This document shows, one piece after another, positions 6,963-14,948 of a DNA stretch of 48,281 bases (position 1 is its first letter; every line of letters starts with the position of its first letter). This DNA is from Dehalococcoidia bacterium (GTDB lineage Bacteria > Chloroflexota > Dehalococcoidia > UBA2979). The stretch is from the NCBI GenBank assembly GCA_023228825.1, contig JALOAL010000017.1, forward strand, positions 1 through 48,281, written 5' to 3'. The translations under genes were made by a program, and so were the position numbers. Below the pieces are notes generated by a model, which was given only the letters and a program-made list of their open reading frames with translations, had not been told where the DNA came from and made no database searches.

Positions 6963-8075
6963 TCACGTGGAGTGCGCGTCTGGGACGTCCGGCCAGACCG
7001 GGACGCCCGCAATCAGGGTGTCCGGCCCCAGTCGCTCCACGGAGAGGTCCTGTAGCCGGACCGCCTGCGCCATGACCTGGGCGCCGCGCCCCGCCACGGC
7101 GGCGGGGGCATCGGCGGCGCCGATCACCAGGGGTGCTATCACAGCATACAGCCGGTCCACCTGCTTCTCATCGAACAGCGACCCCAGCAGGGCTCCGCCA
7201 CCCTCCACGAGCAGGTGGAGCACGCCGCGCGCACCGAGGTCTCGCAGCAGCGCCTCCAGCGAGACATGGCCGTCCACCTCGGGCAGCACGAGCACTTCTG
7301 CCCCCGTGGACGCGAGGGCGGCGCGCCAGTCCAACGGGCTGTCCGCCACCGTCGCCACGAGCGCCCCCACGCCCAGCACGCGGGCGCTCGCCGGCGTGCG
7401 GCCTCGGGAGTCGATGACGATGCGGAGCGGCTGGGTGGCGGGCTCGCCCTCCTCGAGGCGGACCGTGAGTTCCGGGTCGTCTGCGAGCACGGTGCCGGAG
7501 CCCACGGCGATCGCGTCCACGCGCCGGCGGAGGCGGTGGACCCACGCGCGCGCCTCCGGCCCGGAGACCCAGCGCGCGTCCCCGGACGCCGAGGCGATGC
7601 GGCCGTCCAGGCTGGCGGCGTACTTCACGATCACGGCGGGCATCCCCGTGCGTCGGTGCTTGAGGTAGCCCTGGAGGAGTCGCTCGGCCTCGGTCTCTCC
7701 GTCGCCGGAGGTGACGCGCAGGCCTGCCTGCCGCAGCCGGGCCTCGCCACGGCCGTCCACCTGCTCGTCCGGGTCGTGCATGGCGAAGACGACCTCCGCC
7801 GCGCCGGCCTCGATGATCGCCTCCGTGCACGGACCCGTGCGTCCGGTGTGGGAACAGGGTTCGAGCGTGCTGTAGACGGTGGCCCCGCGGGCGGCGTCGC
7901 CGGCCTCGCGCAGGGCCATCACCTCGGCGTGAGGGCCGCCGGGGGGCTGGGTGCGCCCGCGTCCCACCACCTGGCCGTCCTTCACCACCACCGCCCCCAC
8001 TGCCGGGTTGGGCGAGGTGCTCCCCAGGGCGGCATCCGCTTCCAGCAGGGCGAGGCGCATGAACTCGGACGTCAC
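6963..8075 (-). CDS. ribD: Riboflavin biosynthesis deaminase/reductase
   Basis: RibD carries out the deamination and side-chain reduction steps after GTP cyclohydrolase II. Residues 1-145 are a cytidine-deaminase-like domain with the zinc site HAE and PCSHTGRTGPC. The C-terminal part is the reductase domain, with KYAASLDGRIA, VGSGTVLADDP and VEGGGALLGSLF. At 370 residues it matches the family. The start is GTG 8075, with GAGGTG 5 nt upstream; an ATG five codons later is possible. It follows dcd by 50 bp. No FMN (RFN) riboswitch is visible upstream. Confidence 0.95.
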   Translation of the reverse strand: MTSEFMRLALLEADAALGSTSPNPAVGAVVVKDGQVVGRGRTQPPGGPHAEVMALREAGDAARGATVYSTLEPCSHTGRTGPCTEAIIEAGAAEVVFAMHDPDEQVDGRGEARLRQAGLRVTSGDGETEAERLLQGYLKHRRTGMPAVIVKYAASLDGRIASASGDARWVSGPEARAWVHRLRRRVDAIAVGSGTVLADDPELTVRLEEGEPATQPLRIVIDSRGRTPASARVLGVGALVATVADSPLDWRAALASTGAEVLVLPEVDGHVSLEALLRDLGARGVLHLLVEGGGALLGSLFDEKQVDRLYAVIAPLVIGAADAPAAVAGRGAQVMAQAVRLQDLSVERLGPDTLIAGVPVWPDVPDAHST

Positions 8076-8125
8076 CGGGGCACCTCGTGGTGGTGGTCTA
8101 CGGCGGGTCGCTCCACGCGGGGTTG

Positions 8126-8737
8126 TTAGCCGCTGCCGGCGGGGCTGCTGGGGGAGGGGCCGCTGGAGGAGGGCTGACTGAAGTCACGGTAGATGCGGCT
8201 GGCAGTGGGCTTCTCCTGCCCCTGGTAACGGGACTTCAGGTCCGGGTGCCCGTACGGCCGCTCGGCCGGGGTGGTCAGGTTCTGGAAGGACAACTGCCCG
8301 ATCTTCATCCCGTAGTACAGGCGTATCGGCAGCGTGGAGACGTTGGAGAGTTCCAGCGTCAGGTGCCCCTTCCAGCCGGGGTCCACGAAGCCCGCCGTGG
8401 CGTGCACCAGCAGGCCCAGCCGCCCCAGGGAGGACTTCCCCTCCACCCGCGCCACCAGGTCGTCCGCCAGTTCCACGCGCTCCACGGTGGATCCCAGGAC
8501 GAACTCGCCGGGGTGCAGGACGAACGGCTCGTCGTCCGCGATCGACTCGGCCTCCGTCAGTTCGGGGACGTCCTGCCGCACGTCGATGAAGGCCTCGCGG
8601 TGGTTGCGGAAGACGCGGAAGTGCCGGTCCAGCCGGACGTCCAACGAGGCCGGCTGGACGGCGTTTTCGCCCAGGGGGTCGATGACAAGCCGTCCGGAGG
8701 CCAGGGCCTCGCGGATCGAGCGGTCGCTGAGTACCAA
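8126..8737 (-). CDS. dcd: dCTP deaminase
   Basis: dCTP deaminase makes dUTP for thymidylate synthesis. The protein is about 203 residues from the TTG at 8737, which gives the family-typical start MVLSDRSIREAL and has GAGGG 6 nt upstream; a GTG at 8776 would add 13 residues but has no SD. Key motifs are VRLDRHFRVF, VEGKSSLGRLGL, HATAGFVDPGWKGHLTLEL and the tail motif SRYQGQ. The C-terminal 20 residues are Ser/Pro-rich and probably disordered. Whether it also hydrolyses dUTP, as some homologues do, cannot be told. It starts the dcd-rib gene run after the 46-aa peptide. Confidence 0.94.
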   Translation of the reverse strand: MVLSDRSIREALASGRLVIDPLGENAVQPASLDVRLDRHFRVFRNHREAFIDVRQDVPELTEAESIADDEPFVLHPGEFVLGSTVERVELADDLVARVEGKSSLGRLGLLVHATAGFVDPGWKGHLTLELSNVSTLPIRLYYGMKIGQLSFQNLTTPAERPYGHPDLKSRYQGQEKPTASRIYRDFSQPSSSGPSPSSPAGSG

Positions 8738-8791
8738 CGCAGGCCCTCGGTTCGGCGGGGAGAGACGCGGAGTCACGGTGGCCGGAGGATA

Positions 8792-8932
8792 TCAGCCGAT
8801 GGCGCACCAGGCCATGAAGTCGCGCATCGCCTGCCCGGCGCCGGAGGCCGGCGCGGACCACGCCACCGCGGCCGCCACCGCGAGCAGGTTGGCCGCTGCC
8901 ACCCAACGGACGAGCGCGCCCGTGCGCCTCAT
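8792..8932 (-). CDS. 46-aa membrane peptide coupled to the HD-GYP gene
   Basis: A short frame starting MRRTGALVRWVAAANLLAVA, with one hydrophobic segment (about residues 9-26) and a short Gly/Ala tail containing one Cys. Its ATG overlaps the stop codon of the HD-GYP gene as ATGA, the same coupling used by real genes elsewhere in this window. This is the main reason to believe it. No family recognised. It could be a small partner of the HD-GYP membrane protein or simply an unselected frame. Confidence 0.5.
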   Translation of the reverse strand: MRRTGALVRWVAAANLLAVAAAVAWSAPASGAGQAMRDFMAWCAIG

Positions 8933-10497
8933 GCTGCGCGCGGTTCCAGGCGACGCTCCACGTAGGCCAGCGTGTCCGCGGCGAAGCGCTGCTCCCACTG
9001 GTCCACCACCCCCAGGAACGCCTCCACGCAGCGCGGGTCAAAGTGGGCGCCCGCTCCCTCCCGCAACACCTGGATCGCCTTGTCCCTGGCGAAGGCGGGG
9101 CGGTAGGCGCGGTTGGAGCGCAAGGCGTCATAGACGTCCGCTACCGCGGCGATGCGCGCCTCCAGCGGGATGGCCTCGCCCACCAGGCCGTCCGGGTAGC
9201 CGCCGCCGTCCCAGCGTTCGTGGTGGTGGCGGATGACGTGCGCCTCCACCTTCTGGTCGAAGTGGTGGCGCAGCATCTCCGCGCCGCGCGCCGGGTGTTC
9301 CTTGACCACGTCGTACTCCGCAGGGGTGAGTGCGCCGTGCTTGTGCAGCACCGCGTCCGGCACGCCGATCTTGCCCACGTCATGCAGGAGGCCGCCCGCA
9401 GCGATGCCTCTGAGCCGCCGCCCGGAGACCCCCATGCGCTGGCCGATGAGCACCGCCAGCGCCGCCACGCGCTCGCCATGGCCCAGCGTGTAGCCGTCGC
9501 GCGCCTCGAGGGCCGCCGACAGCGCGACGATGGGCTCGGTGTAGCCGGAGCGCAGTTGCTCCAGCACGTCCGAGACCGTGAGGGCTTCCAGCGAGCGCAC
9601 GGTGCGCCCGTGGGAGAACTCCACCAGCAGGCCCCAGAAGATCGCCAGGAAACCGGCCAGCAGTTGCACGTGGTACAGCCAGAACGTCCCCGTCCAGTTA
9701 GCGCCGAAGTGCATGGACAGTTGCGCCTGCACCATCAGCACGGCGCCCACGGCGACCGCCCCGTGCATCCCCAAACCGCTCTGGTGGTACGTGCTGCCGA
9801 ACCGCCACGCGGCGTACCCACCCAGCGCCAGCACCAGGCCCGTGCTGGCCCACGGGAACGTGGCGCTGGCGGTGAGTTGCGTGGGGACGAGCCAGGGCGC
9901 CGCCAGCGCCAGCACGCCGTACGTGGCCACCACCGCCACGGTCGCGGCCAGCACCAGAACGCGCCGGCGCTCCGCCCACGCCTCGAACCGTCGTGACCAG
10001 GGCGCCGCCGCCAGCGCCAGGAACGCGGCCGACACGAGTAGCGCCAGGCGCGAGGAGAGGCCGGTGACGTTGTAGAAGGGGCTGGGCGTGGAGCCGCCCG
10101 TTGTGCCGGCCGTGACGGGGCCGTATGCATCCGCGTAGTGGTCGGAGTAGGGGGCGGCCTCGGAAGCGGCGACGGGAGGTGTGCGGGAGGGGGCGTCCAC
10201 GATGAAGCCGGGGGTGGCCAGTCCGTGGACGGCGAAGATGCCGGCCATCGCGATGAACGCGAGGGCGATGGCCATCACCCGCGCGCTGCGTGCACGGGCG
10301 GCCGCGACGCCGGCCACCAGCGCCAGGCCCACGCACACGAGCGAGGCGGCGCTGACGATCCAGAAGTGACCGGCCGGGCTGTTCCAGGCCCAGGCGTCGC
10401 CGGCCCCGGCCTCGCGCAGCCTGAGCACGGCGAACAGCGTGGTGGACGCCACCACCAACATGGCCCAGGACAGCACGCTGGGTAGAGCGCGGCGCAT
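8929..10497 (-). CDS. Membrane-bound HD-GYP domain phosphodiesterase
   Basis: A 522-residue protein with an N-terminal membrane region of about eight hydrophobic segments (residues ~10-310) and a C-terminal HD-GYP domain. The domain shows HGERV, HDVGKIGVPD, the metal and GYP motif HHHERWDGGGYPDGL, and DVYDAL, all intact. The expected role is hydrolysis of cyclic di-GMP at the inner membrane, possibly responding to a signal sensed by the membrane part, which I do not recognise as a known sensor. Start at ATG 10497, preceded by GGGGGA; an upstream in-frame ATG pair at 10524/10521 lacks this. It is first in the dcd-rib gene run. Confidence 0.9.
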   Translation of the reverse strand: MRRALPSVLSWAMLVVASTTLFAVLRLREAGAGDAWAWNSPAGHFWIVSAASLVCVGLALVAGVAAARARSARVMAIALAFIAMAGIFAVHGLATPGFIVDAPSRTPPVAASEAAPYSDHYADAYGPVTAGTTGGSTPSPFYNVTGLSSRLALLVSAAFLALAAAPWSRRFEAWAERRRVLVLAATVAVVATYGVLALAAPWLVPTQLTASATFPWASTGLVLALGGYAAWRFGSTYHQSGLGMHGAVAVGAVLMVQAQLSMHFGANWTGTFWLYHVQLLAGFLAIFWGLLVEFSHGRTVRSLEALTVSDVLEQLRSGYTEPIVALSAALEARDGYTLGHGERVAALAVLIGQRMGVSGRRLRGIAAGGLLHDVGKIGVPDAVLHKHGALTPAEYDVVKEHPARGAEMLRHHFDQKVEAHVIRHHHERWDGGGYPDGLVGEAIPLEARIAAVADVYDALRSNRAYRPAFARDKAIQVLREGAGAHFDPRCVEAFLGVVDQWEQRFAADTLAYVERRLEPRAA

Positions 10498-10592
10498 GGC
10501 GGATCCCCCCGACTGTCCCATCATCGGCGAGGTCGGCGGCCTTCTTGAGTGGCCGGACTACGGCAGCGCGTGGCGCCCGGGCCGGAGATCGG

Positions 10593-10622
10593 ACGAGGCC
10601 GCCCCCGTGGGGACGGCCTCGT
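10593..10622. terminator. Hairpin between the SIMPL gene and the HD-GYP gene
   Basis: ACGAGGCCG (10593-10601) pairs perfectly with CGGCCTCGT (10614-10622), and the C/G-rich interior can extend the stem. It lies 29 bp past the SIMPL stop on the minus strand and about 95 bp before the HD-GYP start, so it would separate the two transcription units. No T-run follows on either strand. Confidence 0.5.
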
Positions 10623-10650
10623 GATTGGCGCTTACGGCTCGCCGCCGCGG

Positions 10651-11421
10651 TTAGTCCTGGATGCTGTAGACCACGGACACGGAGACCGTCAGTTCCTGCT
10701 CGCCGGGGTTGAGCGGAGTGGACGCGCTCGAGCCGCCTCCGTCCTGCGCCTGCCGCACGAACTCCGGGTACGGGCCGGGGAAGGAAGCGGCCTCGTTGAT
10801 GGAGAGGGGGGCGCCCAGTTCCACGCCGGCGGCGTCCGCCAGCACCTGCGCGCGGTCGCGGGCGTTATTCACCGCCTGGGTGCGTGCGTCCGCGAGGAAG
10901 GCCTCCGGATCTTCGACGGTGAAGGAGATGCCGTTCACGCGCACCGCGTCACCGCCCGCCTCCACCGCGGCGTCCAGCACCGCGGAGACGTTGTCCATGT
11001 CGCGCACCTTGACCTGCGACTGGTTCGTCACGACGAACCCGGTGATCTGGGGCGCCTCCCGCTCCGGGTAGGAGTACTGCGGGTAGATGTTGAAGTAGCG
11101 GGTCTGGATGTCCTCCTCCGCCACGCCCAGGCCGGTGATGGCGGCCTGCACGGAGGCCATGGCGTCCGCCGCCCGGCCGCGCGCCTCCGCCACGGTGAGG
11201 GCGGTGACCTCCACGCCCAGGTTCAACTCGGCGATGTCCGGGCGCACGGAGACGCTGCCCTGGCCCGCCACGGCGATGCCCTGGGTGTTCTGCGCCGCAC
11301 CGGCCACGGTCACCTCGGTGGTGGGGGTGCACGCCACGGTGACGGCGACCAGCGCGGCCGCGCCCGCTGCGAGGAGCGCGCGACGGCTGAGGCGACGCGA
11401 GGGTCTGGAGATGGGATTCAT
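10651..11421 (-). CDS. SIMPL domain (DUF541) lipoprotein
   Basis: A 256-residue secreted protein. The N-terminus has two RR-containing basic stretches, a hydrophobic core and the lipobox VTVAC, so it is probably a lipoprotein. The mature part is a SIMPL/DUF541 (YggE-like) domain: GQGSVSVRPDIAELNLGV near the start, the YFNIYPQY segment, ITGFVVTNQSQVKVRD, and ARDRAQVLADAAGVELG. Family members form surface or periplasmic rings and are linked to stress, with no clear enzymatic role. AGAGGT lies before the ATG. It follows the anti-sigma gene by 43 bp and may be part of its regulon. Confidence 0.9.
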   Translation of the reverse strand: MNPISRPSRRLSRRALLAAGAAALVAVTVACTPTTEVTVAGAAQNTQGIAVAGQGSVSVRPDIAELNLGVEVTALTVAEARGRAADAMASVQAAITGLGVAEEDIQTRYFNIYPQYSYPEREAPQITGFVVTNQSQVKVRDMDNVSAVLDAAVEAGGDAVRVNGISFTVEDPEAFLADARTQAVNNARDRAQVLADAAGVELGAPLSINEAASFPGPYPEFVRQAQDGGGSSASTPLNPGEQELTVSVSVVYSIQD

Positions 11422-11464
11422 GGCAGGCCGACCTCTTTCTGTGAAGCCGCGGACGGTGTCCGCG

Positions 11465-12406
11465 TTACCGGCGGTCAGGGCTGCTGCGCTCGTCCTTCCG
11501 GGCCACCATCACCGAGAGCACGGCGAGGAGGATGGCGAGGGCGCCGAGCGCAGGCGCGATACCGCCCACACCATCAGACGACGAAGCGCCGTCAAAGGTT
11601 CCCGATTCGGGGCTGCGGAACGTGGGCGTTTCGTCCACGGGATCGCCGGCCTGCAGGGTCCCCGCTGTCACGCCGTCTGTCCGGGAGGCATCTCCGTCGC
11701 TTGTGCCGTCCGTTGTAGCGGCGTCCCCGGGCGCCATCATGGTGGTCATCTCGCCGTCGTCGGCGGGGGCGTCCGAGGGCGGCTCCTCGCTGCCGGTGAC
11801 GCCGGCCCCGCCGCCTGCGGCGTCCTCCACACCCTCGCCCGTGCGGTCCGGGTGGGCGGGCGCGCGGGCGTCGGCGGCGCCGGCGTCCGGAGCGTCCGAG
11901 GCGCCCGGCGCCATCGCCGTGGCGGCAGACTCCTGCTGGGCGTAGAGGGCGGCGCCGTCCCCGGCCGTGCTGACGAGGCCTGCGGAGTTGCCAGAGTCGC
12001 CAGGGTTGTACGTCAGCGCCACCACGAACAGCAGCGCCGCCGCTGCTGCCGAGGCGCGCATGGCCCACTCCATGCGGCGCACCAGCACCGCCGTCAAGCG
12101 ACCGGCGCCCGGTACGCCTCCCGGTACGCCTCGCAGTGCTGCGGGCGCGCCGGACGAGGTCGGGGCGGGGATCGCGAAGGACCGAGGGGCGCGCACGGGC
12201 TCCAGTGAGGCGAGCGCGCTGGTCAGGTGTTGCAGGTCGTCCAGGTACGCGCGCGCGCCGGCGTCGGACGCCAGCAGCGCCTCGACCTCGGCTCGCTCGG
12301 CGTCTGTGACTTCGTCGTCCAGGTACGCGGACAGGCGCTCGTCGAGCGCTTCCTGTGGAGTGGGTACCGGATCGCTGGCCTGTCTTCGCCACCACATGAG
12401 AGTCAC
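11465..12406 (-). CDS. Anti-sigma factor-like protein with two membrane segments
   Basis: About 313 residues. Residues 1-80 are an acidic helical domain (DERLSAYLDDEVTDAERAEVEALL) of the anti-sigma zinc-finger type, but without the usual His and CxxC residues. A linker follows, then a membrane segment near residue 140 (SAAAAALLFVVALTY), about 140 residues of Ala/Thr/Asp/Gly-rich external region, and a second membrane segment near the C-terminus. Start: GTG 12406 overlaps the sigma factor stop as GTGA, showing coupling; ATG 12397 is an alternative. Position and domain point to control of the upstream sigma factor. Confidence 0.82.
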   Translation of the reverse strand: MTLMWWRRQASDPVPTPQEALDERLSAYLDDEVTDAERAEVEALLASDAGARAYLDDLQHLTSALASLEPVRAPRSFAIPAPTSSGAPAALRGVPGGVPGAGRLTAVLVRRMEWAMRASAAAAALLFVVALTYNPGDSGNSAGLVSTAGDGAALYAQQESAATAMAPGASDAPDAGAADARAPAHPDRTGEGVEDAAGGGAGVTGSEEPPSDAPADDGEMTTMMAPGDAATTDGTSDGDASRTDGVTAGTLQAGDPVDETPTFRSPESGTFDGASSSDGVGGIAPALGALAILLAVLSVMVARKDERSSPDRR

Positions 12407-13071
12407 CGCCTGACTCCAAGACGCTCTACTGCCTCCGAGAGTTCCCGCGAATCTTGGATAACCTCCCGCAGCCGGGCGCGAGCACGGCTCAGGCGAGACT
12501 TGACCGTGCCCAGTTGCAGGCCGGTGGCCTGGGCCACCTCCCGGTAGTCCAGGCCGTGGATGTCGGACAGCACCACCACCTCGCGCCAGTCGTCCGGCAG
12601 CGTGCGGAGGGCGGCCTCCAGGGCGGCGCGCATCTCCTGGCGTTCTGCCTCTGTCTCCGGCGAAGGCTCGTCGCCCGGTGGGTCCAGGTCCGGGCGGTCG
12701 GGGTCGTCGCGCGCCTGGTCCAGGCTCTGCGCCGGACGGCGGGCGCGGCGTCGCAGTTCGTCTCGCGCCTGGTTGGCGGCGATTGTGAAGAGCCACGAAC
12801 GGAACGAGCCGCCGCGGAAGGTCTCCATACGCTGCCAGGCGCGGATGAAGGCCTCCTGCGTGGCGTCCTCTGCTGGCTGCGGGGAGCCGAGCATGCGCAG
12901 GGTGAGGCCGTAGACGCCGTCCTGGAAGCGCGCGACGAGCGAGTTGAACGCCTGCAGGTCACCCTGACGTGCCCGCTCCACCAGCGCCTCGACCACCTCG
13001 TCCGAGGCGTGCCGGCCGGAGGACTGCGCAGCGGACTGAGGGGTGCCGGGGGGCCGGGGGGATGTGCTCAT
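12403..13071 (-). CDS. ECF-type RNA polymerase sigma factor
   Basis: A 222-residue sigma-70 family factor with only regions 2 and 4, typical of extracytoplasmic function factors. Region 2 is visible in FNSLVARFQDGVYGL and EDATQEAFIRAWQ, followed by SWLFTIAANQARDELRRR. Region 4 is LPDDWREVVVLSDIHGLDYREVA and GTVKSRLSRARARLRE. A charged linker of about 40 residues separates them. The first 30 residues are Pro/Ser-rich. It directs RNA polymerase to a small regulon and should be held by the coupled anti-sigma factor. Start ATG 13071, with weak SD. Confidence 0.93.
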   Translation of the reverse strand: MSTSPRPPGTPQSAAQSSGRHASDEVVEALVERARQGDLQAFNSLVARFQDGVYGLTLRMLGSPQPAEDATQEAFIRAWQRMETFRGGSFRSWLFTIAANQARDELRRRARRPAQSLDQARDDPDRPDLDPPGDEPSPETEAERQEMRAALEAALRTLPDDWREVVVLSDIHGLDYREVAQATGLQLGTVKSRLSRARARLREVIQDSRELSEAVERLGVRR

Positions 13072-13233
13072 GGCGTCCGCGCCGGGACGGCGTGCGCGTC
13101 CGGCGTCTCTACGGTCTCTGGCGGCCGGGCGGTGGAGCAGGCGTGGAGCAGAGGTGCCGTCTCGCCCGGGATCAGGCCGGAGCGTAGCATTCGGCCTTGC
13201 TAGATGGTGACGATCTGTTGAGGTGCCTGAGCC

Positions 13234-14064
13234 GTGCCACTGACCGGAGGACATGAACTGCTGAGGGCTGCCGAGCGCGGCAGGTTCGCCGTGCCCGGCT
13301 TCAATGTCTCGAACCTGGAGATGCTGCAAGGGGTCCTGCAGGCCGCAGAGGCGCGACGCGCGGCCGTCTTCGTACAGTTCAACCCGTCCAACCTGCAGCA
13401 CGTGGGGGGCCTGGAGGTGGCGGCCACGCTGGTGCGCACGCTGGCGGCGCGGGTGGCCGTGCCGGTGGCGTTGCACCTGGACCACGGGCCCACCGTGGCG
13501 CTGGTGCGGCAGGCGCTGCAGGCGGGGTTCACCTCGCTCATGTTCGACGGCTCCACGTACCCCATGGAGCGCAACCGGCGCGAGACGATGGAGGCCTACG
13601 CGGTGGCGCAGGAGCACCGCCTTGCGCTGGAGGCGGAACTGGGCCACGTGGGCGGCCGCGAGCCGGGTGTCGTCACGTCTGAGGGCGTGCTGACGGAGCC
13701 CGAGGCCGCCGCGCTGTTCGTGGAGCAGACGCGCGTGGACAGCCTCGCGGTGTCCGTGGGCACGGCGCACGGCCTGGCGGGCACGGTGGACGTGGCGCTC
13801 GTGCGCGAGTTGCGCGCCGCCACGCAGGGGCTCCCGCTGGTGCTGCACGGCGGGTCCGGGGTGTCGCCTCGAGACCTGCGGTTGGCAGTGGAGGCGGGCA
13901 TCCGCAAGGTGAACATCAGTAGCGAGATCCACGCCGCCTTCGCCCATGCGCTGCAGGCCGGCGCCGGCACGGACCCACGTCCCGCGCTGCGAGCCGGGCG
14001 CGAGGCGGTGGCGCAGGTGGCGGCGGACCGCATCGACCGCCTCGGCGCGGCGGGTTCGGCCTGA
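13234..14064 (+). CDS. Class II fructose/tagatose-bisphosphate aldolase family protein
   Basis: A 276-residue zinc-dependent aldolase of the Fba/GatY family, which reversibly splits fructose or tagatose 1,6-bisphosphate. Motifs: PGFNVSN, HLDHG (catalytic Asp83, zinc His84), SLMFDGS, EAELGHVGG, SVGTAHG, LHGGSG and KVNISSE. All catalytic and metal residues are in place. Start GTG 13234, preceded by GAGGTG at an 8-nt spacing. The sequence cannot settle which sugar phosphate is used. It is divergent from the sigma factor operon and 56 bp upstream of signal peptidase. Confidence 0.92.
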   Translation: MPLTGGHELLRAAERGRFAVPGFNVSNLEMLQGVLQAAEARRAAVFVQFNPSNLQHVGGLEVAATLVRTLAARVAVPVALHLDHGPTVALVRQALQAGFTSLMFDGSTYPMERNRRETMEAYAVAQEHRLALEAELGHVGGREPGVVTSEGVLTEPEAAALFVEQTRVDSLAVSVGTAHGLAGTVDVALVRELRAATQGLPLVLHGGSGVSPRDLRLAVEAGIRKVNISSEIHAAFAHALQAGAGTDPRPALRAGREAVAQVAADRIDRLGAAGSA

Positions 14065-14107
14065 GCCGGCAGGTCGCCGGAGGACGACCGTGCGGCGAGA
14101 GCGTGCA

Positions 14108-14113
14108 TATACT
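14108..14113 (+). promoter_or_regulatory. -10 box 7 nt before the signal peptidase start
   Basis: TATACT ends 7 nt before ATG 14121, so transcription would begin at or next to the start codon and give a leaderless mRNA. The -35 region is weak (no close TTGACA match 16-18 bp upstream). Confidence 0.45.
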
Positions 14114-14120
14114 CGACTCG

Positions 14121-14948
14121 ATGGTTCACGATCCCGAAGAGACATCTCCCTCCGCGCCGTTCGAGCCCTCCCCGCACCTGGAGGAGGAGCGCGCGCCCGT
14201 CTTCACGCCTGCAGCCGCGGACGTGGAGGAGGAGGCGTTCTCGCACGGCGGCCTCGTCACCGTCGATCCGTGGTCGAGGGAACGGGCGGCGGACGGCCAG
14301 CGGACCGTGCGGTTTATGGGCGGCCTGGTGGAGACGCTGGACGTGCTGGTGCTGGCGCTGGCCATGTTCCTCTGCGTCCGCTTCGTCGCGCACAACTACG
14401 TGGTGGAGGGCGGCTCCATGCTGCCTACGTTCCATCAGAGCGACCTGGTGATCGTGAACCGCCTGGTCTACCGCGAGTTTGACCTCTCCTGGATCCCCGG
14501 CCTGGGCGCGGACGAATGGCGACCCTTTGGCACGCCGGCGCCTGGCGACGTGGTGGTCTTCGAGTACGCCGGCGACCCCAACCAGCGCGACTTCATCAAG
14601 CGCGTGATCGCCGTCCCCGGCCAGACGGTGCAGGTGCAGGGCGGCGTGGTGATCGTGGACGGGGAGGCGCTGGACGAGCCGTACATCGCGGAGGCGCCTC
14701 GATACGACTATCCGCCCACGGTGGTGCAGCCGGGCACCCTCTTTGTGCTGGGGGACAACCGCAACAACTCCATGGACTCCCACGTCTTTGGACTGGTGGA
14801 CGCCTCCACGGTGATCGGCCGGGCGGACTTCCGGTACTGGCCGGCGGACCGCTGGGGCATGATCGGCCACGTCCTGGGGGACGGCGCCTCGATCGCCACC
14901 CGCCTGGGCGTGGAGTGGGGGACGGGGTTGGCGGCGGCATGGCGGTAG
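14121..14948 (+). CDS. lepB: Signal peptidase I
   Basis: Type I signal peptidase cleaves signal peptides of exported proteins. The 275-residue protein has an unusually long acidic N-terminal extension (~75 residues, rich in Glu and Pro), one membrane segment (LDVLVLALAMFLCVRFV), the catalytic Ser in GGSMLPTF, the catalytic Lys in RDFIKRVIAVPG, and the conserved GDNRNNSMDSHVFG. Start ATG 14121; an ATG at 14103 would put the -10 box inside the gene. Its 3' end overlaps pyrE by 10 nt. Confidence 0.93.
   Translation: MVHDPEETSPSAPFEPSPHLEEERAPVFTPAAADVEEEAFSHGGLVTVDPWSRERAADGQRTVRFMGGLVETLDVLVLALAMFLCVRFVAHNYVVEGGSMLPTFHQSDLVIVNRLVYREFDLSWIPGLGADEWRPFGTPAPGDVVVFEYAGDPNQRDFIKRVIAVPGQTVQVQGGVVIVDGEALDEPYIAEAPRYDYPPTVVQPGTLFVLGDNRNNSMDSHVFGLVDASTVIGRADFRYWPADRWGMIGHVLGDGASIATRLGVEWGTGLAAAWR

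Noticed and set aside
10498..10650. Search for an FMN (RFN) riboswitch upstream of the riboflavin genes
   Set aside because: None of the conserved RFN blocks was recognised here or in the 50-bp dcd-ribD gap.
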